Notes: a model not told the origin generated them from the letters alone. A stretch of DNA of 49,236 bases from Lachnospiraceae bacterium (GCA_900771995.1 CAAGQC010000106.1:1-49236), one strand, 5' to 3'; positions 32,021-40,524 are shown, numbered from the stretch's first letter. Made by a program: numbers and translations.

Positions 32021-34414
32021 CTATTCTACCCCAACTAATGTCAGTTGGTCAACGTACTTCTTGATATTTGAAGCATTTACATACTTTTTGTGGCTGTCAC
32101 CGTTTACGACCACCAGTGTAGGGGCCTGCATCACGCCGTAACGTCTTGCCAGTTCCATGTTCTCCTCCGCATCAATGGTCACGTAGGGTACATTTTTCAG
32201 GTATTCCTTTACCAATTTGCAGTTGGGGCAGGTCTTTGTCGTGAACAGATACCGGATGTTCTGCGGCTGCTCCACCTTTACCTCCACATCCTCTGCAAAA
32301 TCGGATAAAGTCACCACACTTCTGATGGGACGTTTCAGAGAAGAATGGGCGATATCATACTCCGTTCTGTTGGCATATTCCTGCAATTTACCGTCATTCC
32401 AGTTCTGCACCGGACGATAGTAACCGGTGATACGGCTGTAGACCTCCGTCTTTGCTCCGCAATGAGGACAGATCTTCACTTCCCCTGCCAGATAACCGTG
32501 CTCCTTACAGATGGAATAGGTCGGAGACAGGGTATAATACGGCAGCTTGTAATTGGAAGCTATAGTGCGTACCAGAGAAGCCGCTGCCTTCCAGTCGGGA
32601 AGCTTTTCTCCCAGGAATGCATGGAACACCGTGCCGGAGGTATACAGTGTCTGCAATTCATCCTGTATATCCAGTGCATCGAAAATATCCACGGTATAAT
32701 CCACCGGCAGATGGGAGGAGTTCGTATAATAGGGCGTATCTCCGGGCTTTCCTGCCGTCTTGATGCCGGGCCAGCGCTTTCTGTCGTGCTTTGCCAGACG
32801 ATACGTGGTACTCTCCGCAGGCGTGGCCTCCAGATTATAGAGGTCGCCATACTGCTCCTGATAATCTGACAGACGCTCTCTCATATGGTTCAGTACTTCT
32901 TTGGTAAATTCCTGGGTCTTCGGGTCGCTCATATCCGCTCTCAGCCAGTTGGCGTTTAAGCCCACCTCGTTCATGCCGATCAGACCGATGGTGGAGAAAT
33001 GATTCTCAAAGGTTCCCAGATACCGTTTGGTATAAGGATACAGTCCCTCGTTCAAAAGCTTCGTGATGACACCGCGCTTGATCTTCAGGGATCTGGCTGC
33101 AATATCCATCATATGATTCAGTCTTGCGTAAAATTCGTCCTTGTTGGCAGACAGATAAGCGATTCTGGGCATATTGATGGTGACGACGCCCACGCTTCCG
33201 GTGCTCTCGCCGGAGCCGAAGAATCCTCCGGTCTTCTTACGCAGTTCCCGCAGATCCAGGCGCAGTCGGCAGCACATGCTGCGGACATCGCTGGGCTGCA
33301 TGTCGGAGTTGATATAGTTGGAAAAATACGGGGTACCGTATTTGGCAGTCATCTCAAATAACAGTCTGTTGTTCTCGGTGTCGGACCAGTCAAAATCCTT
33401 CGTAATGGAATAGGTGGGGATCGGATACTGGAAACCGCGGCCGTTGGAGTCGCCTTCGATCATGGTCTCGATAAATGCCTTGTTGACCATGTCCATTTCC
33501 TTCTTACAATCCTTGTATTTGAAATCCATCTCCACACCGCCTACCAGAGCCGGCAGCTCTGCCAGATCATCGGGCACCGTCCAGTCCAGTGTGATATTGG
33601 AAAAAGGAGCCTGCGTGCCCCAGCGGCTGGGGGTATTGACGCCGTAAATAAATGCCTCGATGCATTTTTTCACTTCTGGATAGCTTAAATTATCTACTTT
33701 TACAAAGGGGGCCAGATAGGTATCAAAAGAAGAAAATGCCTGTGCTCCCGCCCATTCGTTCTGCATGATCCCCAGGAAGTTTACCATCTGGTTGCACAGC
33801 ACGGATAAGTGTCTCGCCGGAGCGGAAGTGATCTTGCCGGTGATGCCGCCCAGTCCTTCCTTGATCAGCTGCTTTAAGGACCATCCGGCGCAATAGCCGG
33901 TCAGCATGGACAGATCGTGGATATGGATATCCGCATTGCGGTGTGCCTCTGCGATCTCTTCATCGTAGATCTCGGACAGCCAGTAATTGGCCGTCACCGC
34001 ACCGGAATTGCTCAGGATCAGGCCACCTACGGAATAGGTTACCGTAGAGTTCTCCTTCACACGCCAGTCCTCCACTTTGACATAGCTGTTGACCACATCC
34101 TTGTAGTCCAAGATCGTGGACTTCATGGTACGCATCTTCTCCCGCTGCTTGCGGTACAGAATATAAGCCTTGGCCACCTCTTCATAGCCGGCCTGCCCAA
34201 GAACCCGCTCCACACTGTCCTGAATATCCTCTACATGGATCTCGTCATTTTCCACCTTCTTCTGGAAATCTGCGGTCACCCGTAACGCAAGAAGATCAAT
34301 AATGTCATTATTGTAGCTCATCTGCGTTGCAGTAAAAGCCTTCATAATGGCATCATTGATCTTCGTCAATGTAAAGTCCGCTTTGGAACCATCTCGTTTG
34401 ATTACCTGAAACAT
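32021..34414 (-). CDS. nrdD: Anaerobic ribonucleoside-triphosphate reductase with C-terminal glutaredoxin-like domain
   Basis: The 797-residue class III reductase makes deoxyribonucleotides anaerobically. An ATP-cone spans about 1-95, followed by the catalytic barrel, a zinc site with CPHCG near 650, and the glycyl-radical motif SRITGYYRP with Gly664. A C-terminal domain of about 75 residues begins NIRYLFTTKTCPNC (Cys729, Cys732) and reads like a glutaredoxin/thioredoxin fold ending in MQAPTLVVV, a built-in reductant. No nrdG activase gene adjoins. AAGGGGG precedes the start; NrdR-like boxes surround its promoter. Confidence 0.96.
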   Translation of the reverse strand: MFQVIKRDGSKADFTLTKINDAIMKAFTATQMSYNNDIIDLLALRVTADFQKKVENDEIHVEDIQDSVERVLGQAGYEEVAKAYILYRKQREKMRTMKSTILDYKDVVNSYVKVEDWRVKENSTVTYSVGGLILSNSGAVTANYWLSEIYDEEIAEAHRNADIHIHDLSMLTGYCAGWSLKQLIKEGLGGITGKITSAPARHLSVLCNQMVNFLGIMQNEWAGAQAFSSFDTYLAPFVKVDNLSYPEVKKCIEAFIYGVNTPSRWGTQAPFSNITLDWTVPDDLAELPALVGGVEMDFKYKDCKKEMDMVNKAFIETMIEGDSNGRGFQYPIPTYSITKDFDWSDTENNRLLFEMTAKYGTPYFSNYINSDMQPSDVRSMCCRLRLDLRELRKKTGGFFGSGESTGSVGVVTINMPRIAYLSANKDEFYARLNHMMDIAARSLKIKRGVITKLLNEGLYPYTKRYLGTFENHFSTIGLIGMNEVGLNANWLRADMSDPKTQEFTKEVLNHMRERLSDYQEQYGDLYNLEATPAESTTYRLAKHDRKRWPGIKTAGKPGDTPYYTNSSHLPVDYTVDIFDALDIQDELQTLYTSGTVFHAFLGEKLPDWKAAASLVRTIASNYKLPYYTLSPTYSICKEHGYLAGEVKICPHCGAKTEVYSRITGYYRPVQNWNDGKLQEYANRTEYDIAHSSLKRPIRSVVTLSDFAEDVEVKVEQPQNIRYLFTTKTCPNCKLVKEYLKNVPYVTIDAEENMELARRYGVMQAPTLVVVNGDSHKKYVNASNIKKYVDQLTLVGVE

Positions 34415-34476
34415 CTTATGTACCCCCTTGACTTCGTGTCCCCATGGGCCGTTGCCCGTAAAACCTATCACGGTCT

Positions 34477-34505
34477 ATTCTACAATACTTTGTGGGGGAA
34501 GTCAA
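34477..34505 (-). promoter_or_regulatory. Promoter of nrdD
   Basis: Minus-strand TTGACT (34500-34505) and TAGAAT (34477-34482) with a 17-base spacer. Confidence 0.75.
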
Positions 34506-34528
34506 TGAAAGGATACCAGATATTGTGT
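34480..34528 (-). promoter_or_regulatory. Pair of NrdR-box-like sites
   Basis: A distal site at 34513-34528 (minus strand ACACAATATCTGGTAT) matches 13 of 16 positions of the NrdR consensus. A weaker proximal site at 34480-34495 (CCACAAAGTATTGTAG, 11 of 16) lies in the promoter spacer. Centres are 33 bases apart, about three helical turns, as in known NrdR pairs. Confidence 0.55.
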
Positions 34529-34544
34529 ATACATCAGTTCACCC

Positions 34545-34682
34545 GTCGCTTTGTGCAGAGACGGCTTTACGCTTGCGTAAGGAGCCGTCTCTGTGCAAAG
34601 TGACGAGGGGAGCGCCGTCTCATGAGCAAAAGCAGCTGCGTAGCAGCGGAAAGCCTCGAAGAGGCGATTTTGCGAATGGCGC
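34545..34682. other. Highly structured intergenic element
   Basis: The first part (34545-34604) folds into a nearly continuous stem of about 28 bp. The second part (34612-34682) is closed by GCGCC/GGCGC and GCAAAA/TTTTGC and encloses two short hairpins (GCTGC-GTA-GCAGC and GCCTC-GAA-GAGGC). It lies between nrdD and the MATE gene at 34703. Confidence 0.55.
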
Positions 34683-34702
34683 GGAGTGAACGGCATTCGG
34701 CT

Positions 34703-36034
34703 TTACGCCCTCTTCCACACCCTGTGGTACAGCACATACGCCACCACCGCAGTCACGCTCTCCGTGCAGACAAAAGCCCACCACACACCGGTCACACCTA
34801 CCATACGGCTCAACACAAATGCAGCCGGAATAATAACCGCCACATACCGCATCACAGAGATCACCAGGGAGGCCATGCCCTGTCCCAACGCTTCCAGCGC
34901 ACCGGAACTGGTCACCGACACCGCAGACAGAATAAATCCCAGACTGATGATATGCAGTGCCGTGATGCCGATGGTAATGGTCTCCGGGTTCTCGGTGAAC
35001 AGCCCGATCAGTCCTCCGGGGATCAGCCAGCACAGTACCGTACCAATGGCCATGATCCCGGCCGTCAGTTCCAGTGTCAGCCGGTAGATCTGCTCCACAC
35101 GCTTCCGCTCCCCGGCTCCGTAGTTGTAGCCGATCAGCGGACGGATGCCCTGAATGATACCGTTGGAGGGCAGATAGATAAAAGTCTGCAGTTTATAATA
35201 CACGCCCAGTACCAGCACATACGCTCCCGAATACGCCGCCAGAATACCGTTCAGTGCGGAGATTAACAGAGAAGGCAGCGCCATGTTCAAGGTCGCCGGA
35301 ATACCGATGCCGTAAGTCTTACCGCAGATCTCTCCCTCCGGGCGCAGATAACTTCTGCGCAGTTTCACCGGCAGGGGATCTGCTACATAATAGATGAGAT
35401 ATACCAGTAACGTGATCACCTGACCAATGCCGGTGGCCAGCGCCGCTCCGGCGATCTCCATCCGGGGAAACGGTCCGATACCGAAAATCAGCAGCGGATC
35501 CAGAACGATATTCGTCACAAATCCGGCGATCATGCTGACCATGGTGGCGCGCATCCGTCCCGCCGCCTGGAATATCTTCTCCAATGTAATGCCTCCGGTG
35601 ACGATTGTGGAGAACAGGAATACCACATTGGAATATTCCATACCCAGTGCCCGCACCGCATCACTCTTCGTAAACATTCCTAAGAACCAGTTCATACCGC
35701 AGAGGAACAGGAGCATGAGCAGCACACCGTGCAATACTCCCAATACCATGCCCTGGGTCGCCGTCTTATCTGCTTTTTCCTGATTCTGTGCTCCCAGATA
35801 GAAGGAGATCATGGCATTGACCCCCACGCCAAATCCCACTGCCACTGCTGTCAGCAGATTCTGTGCCGGATAGACCAAAGACAACGCCGTCATGGCATCT
35901 TCGCTTAATTTTGCCACGAAATAGCTGTCTACAATATTATAGAGGGAATTAAATGCCATGGACAGCATCATTGGAAGTGCCATGGACATGACAAGGGGAA
36001 ATATCTTCTTTTCTTTCATGTAAGTCTGGTTCAT
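34703..36034 (-). CDS. MATE family efflux transporter
   Basis: The 443-residue protein has 12 membrane segments and the MATE start pattern (MSMALPMMLSMAFNSLYNIVDSYFVAKLS). The second half repeats the first. It probably exports cationic compounds or metabolites; the substrate cannot be told from sequence. AAGGAG lies eight bases upstream of the start. A near-perfect promoter lies about 130 bases upstream and the intervening leader contains a hairpin followed by a T-rich stretch, so attenuation is possible. Confidence 0.94.
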   Translation of the reverse strand: MNQTYMKEKKIFPLVMSMALPMMLSMAFNSLYNIVDSYFVAKLSEDAMTALSLVYPAQNLLTAVAVGFGVGVNAMISFYLGAQNQEKADKTATQGMVLGVLHGVLLMLLFLCGMNWFLGMFTKSDAVRALGMEYSNVVFLFSTIVTGGITLEKIFQAAGRMRATMVSMIAGFVTNIVLDPLLIFGIGPFPRMEIAGAALATGIGQVITLLVYLIYYVADPLPVKLRRSYLRPEGEICGKTYGIGIPATLNMALPSLLISALNGILAAYSGAYVLVLGVYYKLQTFIYLPSNGIIQGIRPLIGYNYGAGERKRVEQIYRLTLELTAGIMAIGTVLCWLIPGGLIGLFTENPETITIGITALHIISLGFILSAVSVTSSGALEALGQGMASLVISVMRYVAVIIPAAFVLSRMVGVTGVWWAFVCTESVTAVVAYVLYHRVWKRA

Positions 36035-36059
36035 TTTCTATTCTCCTTAAACAACAAAC

Positions 36060-36087
36060 GCCACACAACATTTCTGCTGTGTGGCGA
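36060..36087 (-). promoter_or_regulatory. Hairpin in the leader of the MATE gene
   Basis: CGCCACACA and TGTGTGGCG form a 9 bp stem with a ten-base loop, followed on the minus strand by TTTGTTGTTT and the ribosome-binding site. It lies downstream of the promoter at 36164-36192, so it may act as an attenuator. Confidence 0.5.
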
Positions 36088-36163
36088 AAATAAGATCCAT
36101 ATCTTGAAAAATCCACTGCCCTTACGGGTTTTATGACCGGTTATTCATTTTGTTCCAGAGCGT

Positions 36164-36192
36164 ATTATAAGGAAGAAATGCATTTCTGTCAA
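36164..36192 (-). promoter_or_regulatory. Promoter of the MATE gene
   Basis: Minus-strand TTGACA (36187-36192) and TATAAT (36164-36169) with a 17-base spacer, both full consensus. The -35 overlaps the end of the DUF4317-like gene. Confidence 0.85.
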
Positions 36193-36812
36193 GCCTGTAC
36201 ACCCAGTATTTTTGCAAATAACTGCGCCCCTTCCTCCACCTGGTAGATATTGATACCATCCATGTCCGTGCTGTGGTTGGCAAAAGCCGGATACAAAAAT
36301 CCCGCTTCCGGTTTCCCGGCCTCGTAATCCCCGGTCACCGGACTGATAGTACCGATGAGAAATTGGTAGACCTCCTCTGACTCCCACTGGTTCTCCTTGT
36401 CTTTTCCCTTGGTGGGTACATCGTAGCTGCCGAAGAAAAGATAAATGGCATAAGGATATCCCGGCTGGTATCTCTCTCCAATATATTCATAGAGGGAATA
36501 CAACAATGCATCATTTTTCAGTTCACACTGCCGCAATGCTTCCAGCAGCTGCAGAACGCTGCCCGGCTTTCTGGTTCCCGGATCCAGACGGTAGTTTTTC
36601 AGGTTCGCATTGGTATTGGAATAGGGTACTGTCTTGGCAATGTTCAGATTTTTCTCCTTCTCGCTTCCGGACAGCTTCAGGAAATGGGTGTTAAAAGTCC
36701 CGTCGATAAAGCCCTCTTCATCCATATAGGCTCCTGCAATTCTGGAAAAGCAGTTGCGTGATACCGTCATTCTTCTGGTCAGTTCCAGCATATCTTCTCT
36801 GTCTATGTGCAT
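36189..36812 (-). CDS. DUF4317-like protein
   Basis: The 207-residue soluble protein starts MHIDREDMLELTRRMT..NCFSRIAGAYMDEEG and contains SGSEKEKNLNIAKTVPYSN, a pattern I associate with the DUF4317 family of Firmicutes, though it appears shorter than many members. The second half has YPYAIYLFFGSYDVP and FLIGTISPV. No enzymatic motif is recognisable. It follows a histidine-phosphatase gene by 21 bases and is probably co-transcribed with it. Confidence 0.75.
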   Translation of the reverse strand: MHIDREDMLELTRRMTVSRNCFSRIAGAYMDEEGFIDGTFNTHFLKLSGSEKEKNLNIAKTVPYSNTNANLKNYRLDPGTRKPGSVLQLLEALRQCELKNDALLYSLYEYIGERYQPGYPYAIYLFFGSYDVPTKGKDKENQWESEEVYQFLIGTISPVTGDYEAGKPEAGFLYPAFANHSTDMDGINIYQVEEGAQLFAKILGVQA

Positions 36813-36833
36813 TTTCCGTCTCTCATCTTTCCC

Positions 36834-37451
36834 TTATAGTAATTTGCTTTTCGTATTGGCGCTGGAACTGTCCATATATTCCAGAACTGTCAGTTTCCCA
36901 TTCCGGCATTCCAGAATTGCAGTAGCGCAGTTGCCCATATGGATCTGCCAGAAATCACTGACTGGAATATGCAGGATGGGATTCAGAATGCTGCGGTTCA
37001 GTCCCCCATGAGCCACCACCAATACCGTTTCATAGCTTCTCTCCAAAGGTAACAGCACCTGTTCCACAAATGCAGCACTTCTGGCGTACAGCTGTGCAAA
37101 GCTTTCCGCTCCCTCCGGTGGGATATAGCTCCCCGGATTCGTAAACGGGCTGTTGGTTCCCTCCCGGATCGTCCGGACATCCCTCCCTTCCCATGGGCCG
37201 AAATGGATCTCACGCAGTCTTTCATCCGTTATGATCGTAATTCTGCGGTCTCTCACAATGGTCTCCGCCGTATGTCTGGCCCGGATAAGTGGTGAACAGA
37301 AAGCGATCTCAAACGGGACTTCCCGTAATCTCTCCGCCGCTTCCTCCGCCTGGGCAAATCCCTGGGCATTCAGATCGATATCCGTCTGTCCCTGAATCCG
37401 TCCCGCCTGATTCCATGCAGTTTCCCCGTGTCGTACCAAATAGATCTTCAT
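36834..37451 (-). CDS. Histidine phosphatase family protein (phosphoglycerate mutase-like)
   Basis: The 205-residue protein has the phosphohistidine motif LVRHGETAWN at residues 4-13, the second-site arginine and Glu in FCSPLIRARHTAETIV and IHFGPWEGRD, and the second catalytic His in VVAHGGLNRS. This branch includes broad-specificity phosphatases such as PhoE, CobC and the GpmB group; the substrate is not deducible. GAGG precedes the start by ten bases. First gene of a probable pair with the DUF4317-like gene. Confidence 0.93.
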   Translation of the reverse strand: MKIYLVRHGETAWNQAGRIQGQTDIDLNAQGFAQAEEAAERLREVPFEIAFCSPLIRARHTAETIVRDRRITIITDERLREIHFGPWEGRDVRTIREGTNSPFTNPGSYIPPEGAESFAQLYARSAAFVEQVLLPLERSYETVLVVAHGGLNRSILNPILHIPVSDFWQIHMGNCATAILECRNGKLTVLEYMDSSSANTKSKLL

Positions 37452-37678
37452 ATATCCGTATCCTCTGTCGTAACATTCATCTCTTTATATAAAAATATAA
37501 AAGATTATCACTTCCACTGTTATCCACAGTGGTCTGTTTCAAAATACTACGATTTCCACCACTCTGTCAACCCACACCCAGTCAACCTGTGCTTCCACAG
37601 TGGAACGGGTGTTATTTTCATAGGTCGATGTATAAGTCTTCAGCTTTATCGCTGCTCTCCTTTCTTACCGCCGTGCGC

Positions 37679-37735
37679 TTATTGCTCACGATATTCCTTC
37701 GGAGACAGACCCTTTACTTTTAGTGGAATCGATAA
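37679..37735 (-). pseudogene. IS3-family transposase C-terminal remnant
   Basis: The minus strand encodes LSIPLKVKGLSPKEYREQ followed by a stop, the characteristic C-terminus of IS3/IS150-type OrfB integrases (LKGLSPVEYR). The rest of the transposase and its ends are missing. The remainder of the 356-base gap (37452-37807) contains a hairpin and promoter-like sequence but no gene. Confidence 0.65.
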
Positions 37736-37740
37736 GCAGA

Positions 37741-37774
37741 ACTCCCGGAGGGCCTTCTGCCGCTCCGGGAGTTC
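37741..37774 (-). terminator. Hairpin after the DUF2798 gene
   Basis: AACTCCCGGAG and CTCCGGGAGTT form a perfect 11 bp stem with a 12-base loop, downstream of the DUF2798 stop. The T tail is poor. Confidence 0.55.
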
Positions 37775-37807
37775 GTCCGGGTTCCCAATATTTATTTCAC
37801 TAACTCT

Positions 37808-38272
37808 CTATTTACCGATTTTTCTTACCACAAATCCAAAAACATTCCGCACACCGGGGCCTGCGAAAAAGATCTGCCAGCACAGGGCCATGGGGAAGTT
37901 CTGGACGGTCTTCTGCAGCCACAGGGCTATGATCTGGCTGCCGGGATGCATAAAGAGACAGGTGGCGATAAAGCTCATCACCGGACACATCAGGCATACG
38001 ATCATGGAAGAGATCGCCAAAATGATAAAAATAGGCTTATCCTCCGGGGATACCATACGGAATGCCAGCTTCCGGGACAGCTTTTCCACCACAAAATACT
38101 CCAGGATGCAGGCGATAGGCCACATGATGGGGATCTCGTGGAACGCTAACAGGAAGATCTCGTTGGTCATTCCTCCCTTGTCCAGTGCGATGTTGTAGCA
38201 GACCATGGCGTACACCATAACGAATGCCATGATGAGGGTGAAAATAATGTTCTGTAATCTTGTTTTCGGCAT
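37808..38272 (-). CDS. DUF2798 family membrane protein
   Basis: The 154-residue protein has four membrane segments in two related pairs (IIFTLIMAFVMVYAMVCYN and FIILAISSMIVCLMCPVMSF), the arrangement of DUF2798 proteins, which are frequent in Firmicutes and have no assigned role. Start 38272 is preceded by AAAGGAGGG about ten bases away; the longer frame starts without a site. Two copies of an ACACATGTGT palindrome lie just upstream, suggesting control by a regulator encoded elsewhere. Confidence 0.85.
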   Translation of the reverse strand: MPKTRLQNIIFTLIMAFVMVYAMVCYNIALDKGGMTNEIFLLAFHEIPIMWPIACILEYFVVEKLSRKLAFRMVSPEDKPIFIILAISSMIVCLMCPVMSFIATCLFMHPGSQIIALWLQKTVQNFPMALCWQIFFAGPGVRNVFGFVVRKIGK

Positions 38273-38311
38273 GAATAGATGCCCTCCTTTTTCTAAAAAT
38301 GAGCGCAAAAA

Positions 38312-38359
38312 GACACATGTGTGTTGTTCGTTAATCAGTGAGCAGTGCGCACATGTGTC
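38312..38359. promoter_or_regulatory. Twin ACACATGTGT operator-like palindromes
   Basis: GACACATGTG and CACATGTGTC are perfect complements 28 bases apart, and each contains the palindrome ACACATGTG(T). This is the pattern of a dimeric regulator binding two sites about four helical turns apart. Confidence 0.5.
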
Positions 38360-38688
38360 GTTTCCAATTCCTACCTAATGTCTCTATGCTGTTTTTTGCA
38401 ACGGAGAGATTCTATCACAGAGTCTCTGGAAAAGTCAATATGGAATTTCTCCGGATTCCTTACCGGATCCAGTCATCCAGCCACTCTGCCATATTCTCTG
38501 TAGGGATCTTCTCCTCGTTTTCGGCTACCGTCTGTCCGGCAGTCTCCGCTCCGATGGATTTTTCCTCTCTTCATGAAATGTATTTTTCTTCTGCGGCTTT
38601 CTTCGGCTGTTCCCGGGATCTTACGCCGTTTTCTTTGCCGTTCTATCTTAGATACAGATGGGAAGAGGGAAATGTTGCAAGATTTCAA
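38360..38688. other. Gap without an intact gene
   Basis: Minus-strand fragments such as ENMAEWLDDWIR before a stop at 38461 and a Lys/Arg-rich 71-residue frame read like broken coding sequence, but no start, length or family can be supported. Confidence 0.3.
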
Positions 38689-38717
38689 AAAAATTTTCTG
38701 AACTATTCAGAGAAACG
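38689..38717 (-). terminator. Terminator of eno
   Basis: TTTCTCTGAA and TTCAGAAA arms form a stem with a three-base loop and a seven-T tail on the minus strand. A GGGAC/GTCCC hairpin lies just upstream (38723-38747). Confidence 0.7.
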
Positions 38718-38790
38718 CAAACGGGACCGTCCTTTCGAACAGTCCCTGAAGAGAAAAAGAGAAACCAAAATAGTTTTGGATAAAAGCAAT

Positions 38791-40089
38791 TTAATTCTGA
38801 ACGTTGAATGCGCCCATGCCGGGATATACGGCTGCCGCACCCAGTTCTTCTTCGATACGGAGCAGCTGGTTGTATTTTGCTACACGCTCGGTTCTGCTGG
38901 GAGCACCGGTCTTGATCTGGCAGGTGTTCAGTGCCACTGCCAGGTCCGCAATGGTGGTGTCCTCGGTCTCACCGGAACGGTGGGAGGAAATAGCGGTATA
39001 GCCTGCCTTGTGTGCCATTTTGATAGCTTCCAGCGTCTCGGATACGGATCCGATCTGGTTTAATTTGATCAGGATGGAGTTGCCGCAGCCAAGGGAGATT
39101 CCTTTTGCCAGTCTCTCGGTATTGGTTACGAAGAGATCATCACCGACCAGCTGTACCTTGTCGCCCAGTTCTGCGGTCAGCTTCTTCCAGCCTTCCCAGT
39201 CTTCCTCATCCAGTGCGTCTTCTATAGAAATGATGGGGTATTTCTCCACCAGTTTCTTCCAATGTGCGATCAATTCTTCGGAGGTAAATACGGTGCCTGC
39301 CTTGGGCAGCTTGTATTCGCCTACCTTGCCGGTCTTCCACTCACTGGAAGCGGCATCCATAGCGATCTTGAAGTCCTTACCGGGCTCATAGCCGGCTTTC
39401 TTTACAGCTTCTAAGATTGTCTCAATAGCTTCCTCATCAGACTTCAATGCCGGAGCAAAACCGCCCTCATCCCCTACGGAAGTAGCCAGTCCTCTGTCCT
39501 TCAGGATAGAAGCCAGTGCGTGGAATACTTCGGAACACCATCTTAAGCATTCCTTGAAGGAAGAAGCGCCTACCGGCATGATCATGAATTCCTGTACATC
39601 CAGTCCGGAGGAAAGTGCATGACAGCCGCCGTTGATAATGTTCATCATGGGAACCGGAAGTCTGTTACCGGAGATACCGCCTAAGAAACGGTACAGGGGA
39701 ATATCCAGAGAGATTGCTGCTGCTCTCGCGCTGGCAATGGATACTGCCAGAATCGCATTGGCACCCAGTCTGGACTTATCCTTGGTTCCGTCTACATCGA
39801 TCATTGCCTTATCAATGGCATAAATATCGGAAGCATCCATGCCCTGTAAAGTCTCGTTGATCACGGTGTTGATATTTTCCACAGCCTTCTGGACACCCTT
39901 GCCCAGATATCTGCTCTTGTCTCCGTCTCTCAGTTCCAGCGCCTCGAATTCACCGGTGGATGCTCCGCTGGGTGCCATGCCGCGTCCGATGGTACCGTCT
40001 ACCAGCGTTACCTCTGCCTCTACGGTAGGATTGCCTCTGGAATCCAGAATCTCACGCCCAATGACTTTTTCAATCTCTAAATAGTTCAT
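38791..40089 (-). CDS. eno: Enolase
   Basis: The 432-residue glycolytic enzyme converts 2-phosphoglycerate to phosphoenolpyruvate. Signatures: REILDSRGNPTVEAEV and the mobile loop GAPSGASTG-type region near the start, SIEDALDEEDWEGW and LVGDDLFVTN for magnesium, the catalytic Lys in ILIKLNQIGSVSET, and SHRSGETEDTTIADLAVAL. Length is normal. AAAGGAG precedes the start. A promoter lies about 200 bases upstream, giving an unusually long, structured leader. Confidence 0.98.
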   Translation of the reverse strand: MNYLEIEKVIGREILDSRGNPTVEAEVTLVDGTIGRGMAPSGASTGEFEALELRDGDKSRYLGKGVQKAVENINTVINETLQGMDASDIYAIDKAMIDVDGTKDKSRLGANAILAVSIASARAAAISLDIPLYRFLGGISGNRLPVPMMNIINGGCHALSSGLDVQEFMIMPVGASSFKECLRWCSEVFHALASILKDRGLATSVGDEGGFAPALKSDEEAIETILEAVKKAGYEPGKDFKIAMDAASSEWKTGKVGEYKLPKAGTVFTSEELIAHWKKLVEKYPIISIEDALDEEDWEGWKKLTAELGDKVQLVGDDLFVTNTERLAKGISLGCGNSILIKLNQIGSVSETLEAIKMAHKAGYTAISSHRSGETEDTTIADLAVALNTCQIKTGAPSRTERVAKYNQLLRIEEELGAAAVYPGMGAFNVQN

Positions 40090-40175
40090 TTCGTTCTTCT
40101 CCTTTATCCTCTATTCTATACTTTTTATTCCCAAACCTTCTCTTTTGCGAATCCCGCACCCTTATAAGGGGCTGA

Positions 40176-40245
40176 AAAACTCCTCCCGGAAGATGCCCTC
40201 CCGGCAGTCCGCGGATTCAGCAGCTCCGTTTCCTCTGAGGAGTTT
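40176..40245 (-). promoter_or_regulatory. Terminator-like hairpin in the eno leader
   Basis: On the minus strand AAACTCCTC and GAGGAGTTT enclose a 51-base loop with further GC-rich pairing and end in a T run. It lies between the eno promoter and start, the position of an attenuator. Confidence 0.45.
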
Positions 40246-40262
40246 CACATGATTCACTCATT

Positions 40263-40317
40263 AGTTAGTTGCACCTAACTCTTGGATTATTATATCCGGC
40301 TTTCTGAAAAATAGCAA
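40263..40317 (-). promoter_or_regulatory. Promoter of eno with operator-like repeat
   Basis: Minus-strand TTGCTA (40312-40317) and TATAAT (40289-40294) have a 17-base spacer. AGTTAG, six bases, CTAACT (40263-40280) lies 8 bases downstream of the -10. Confidence 0.6.
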
Positions 40318-40524
40318 TAGGTGTTAATGAGAGGATTTCTCAATGGATTTCGTTGGATATTTTTCTTGTTTTTAGATAAGATAAATTATATAGATGTTTA
40401 TCTGTTATTTTCCTCTATTTCTAAATTAGTATTTCTTTAAAACTAAAATATAGTAAAATAGATTTTATCAAATCTTGAAAGAAAACATTTAAATAGCTGC
40501 ATCTGCGGCAGAATGCGAGGCATT

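Noticed and set aside
37428..38198. A 256-codon plus-strand frame over the IS3 relic and DUF2798 gene
   Set aside because: No ribosome-binding site or domain; the DUF2798 gene and IS3 C-terminus on the minus strand explain the region.
38338..39063. A 241-codon plus-strand frame overlapping the eno 3' end
   Set aside because: Runs through the eno terminator and antisense to eno; no family resemblance.
40139..40250. Possible riboswitch in the eno leader
   Set aside because: No match to a riboswitch consensus known to me; kept only as a hairpin and attenuator candidate.
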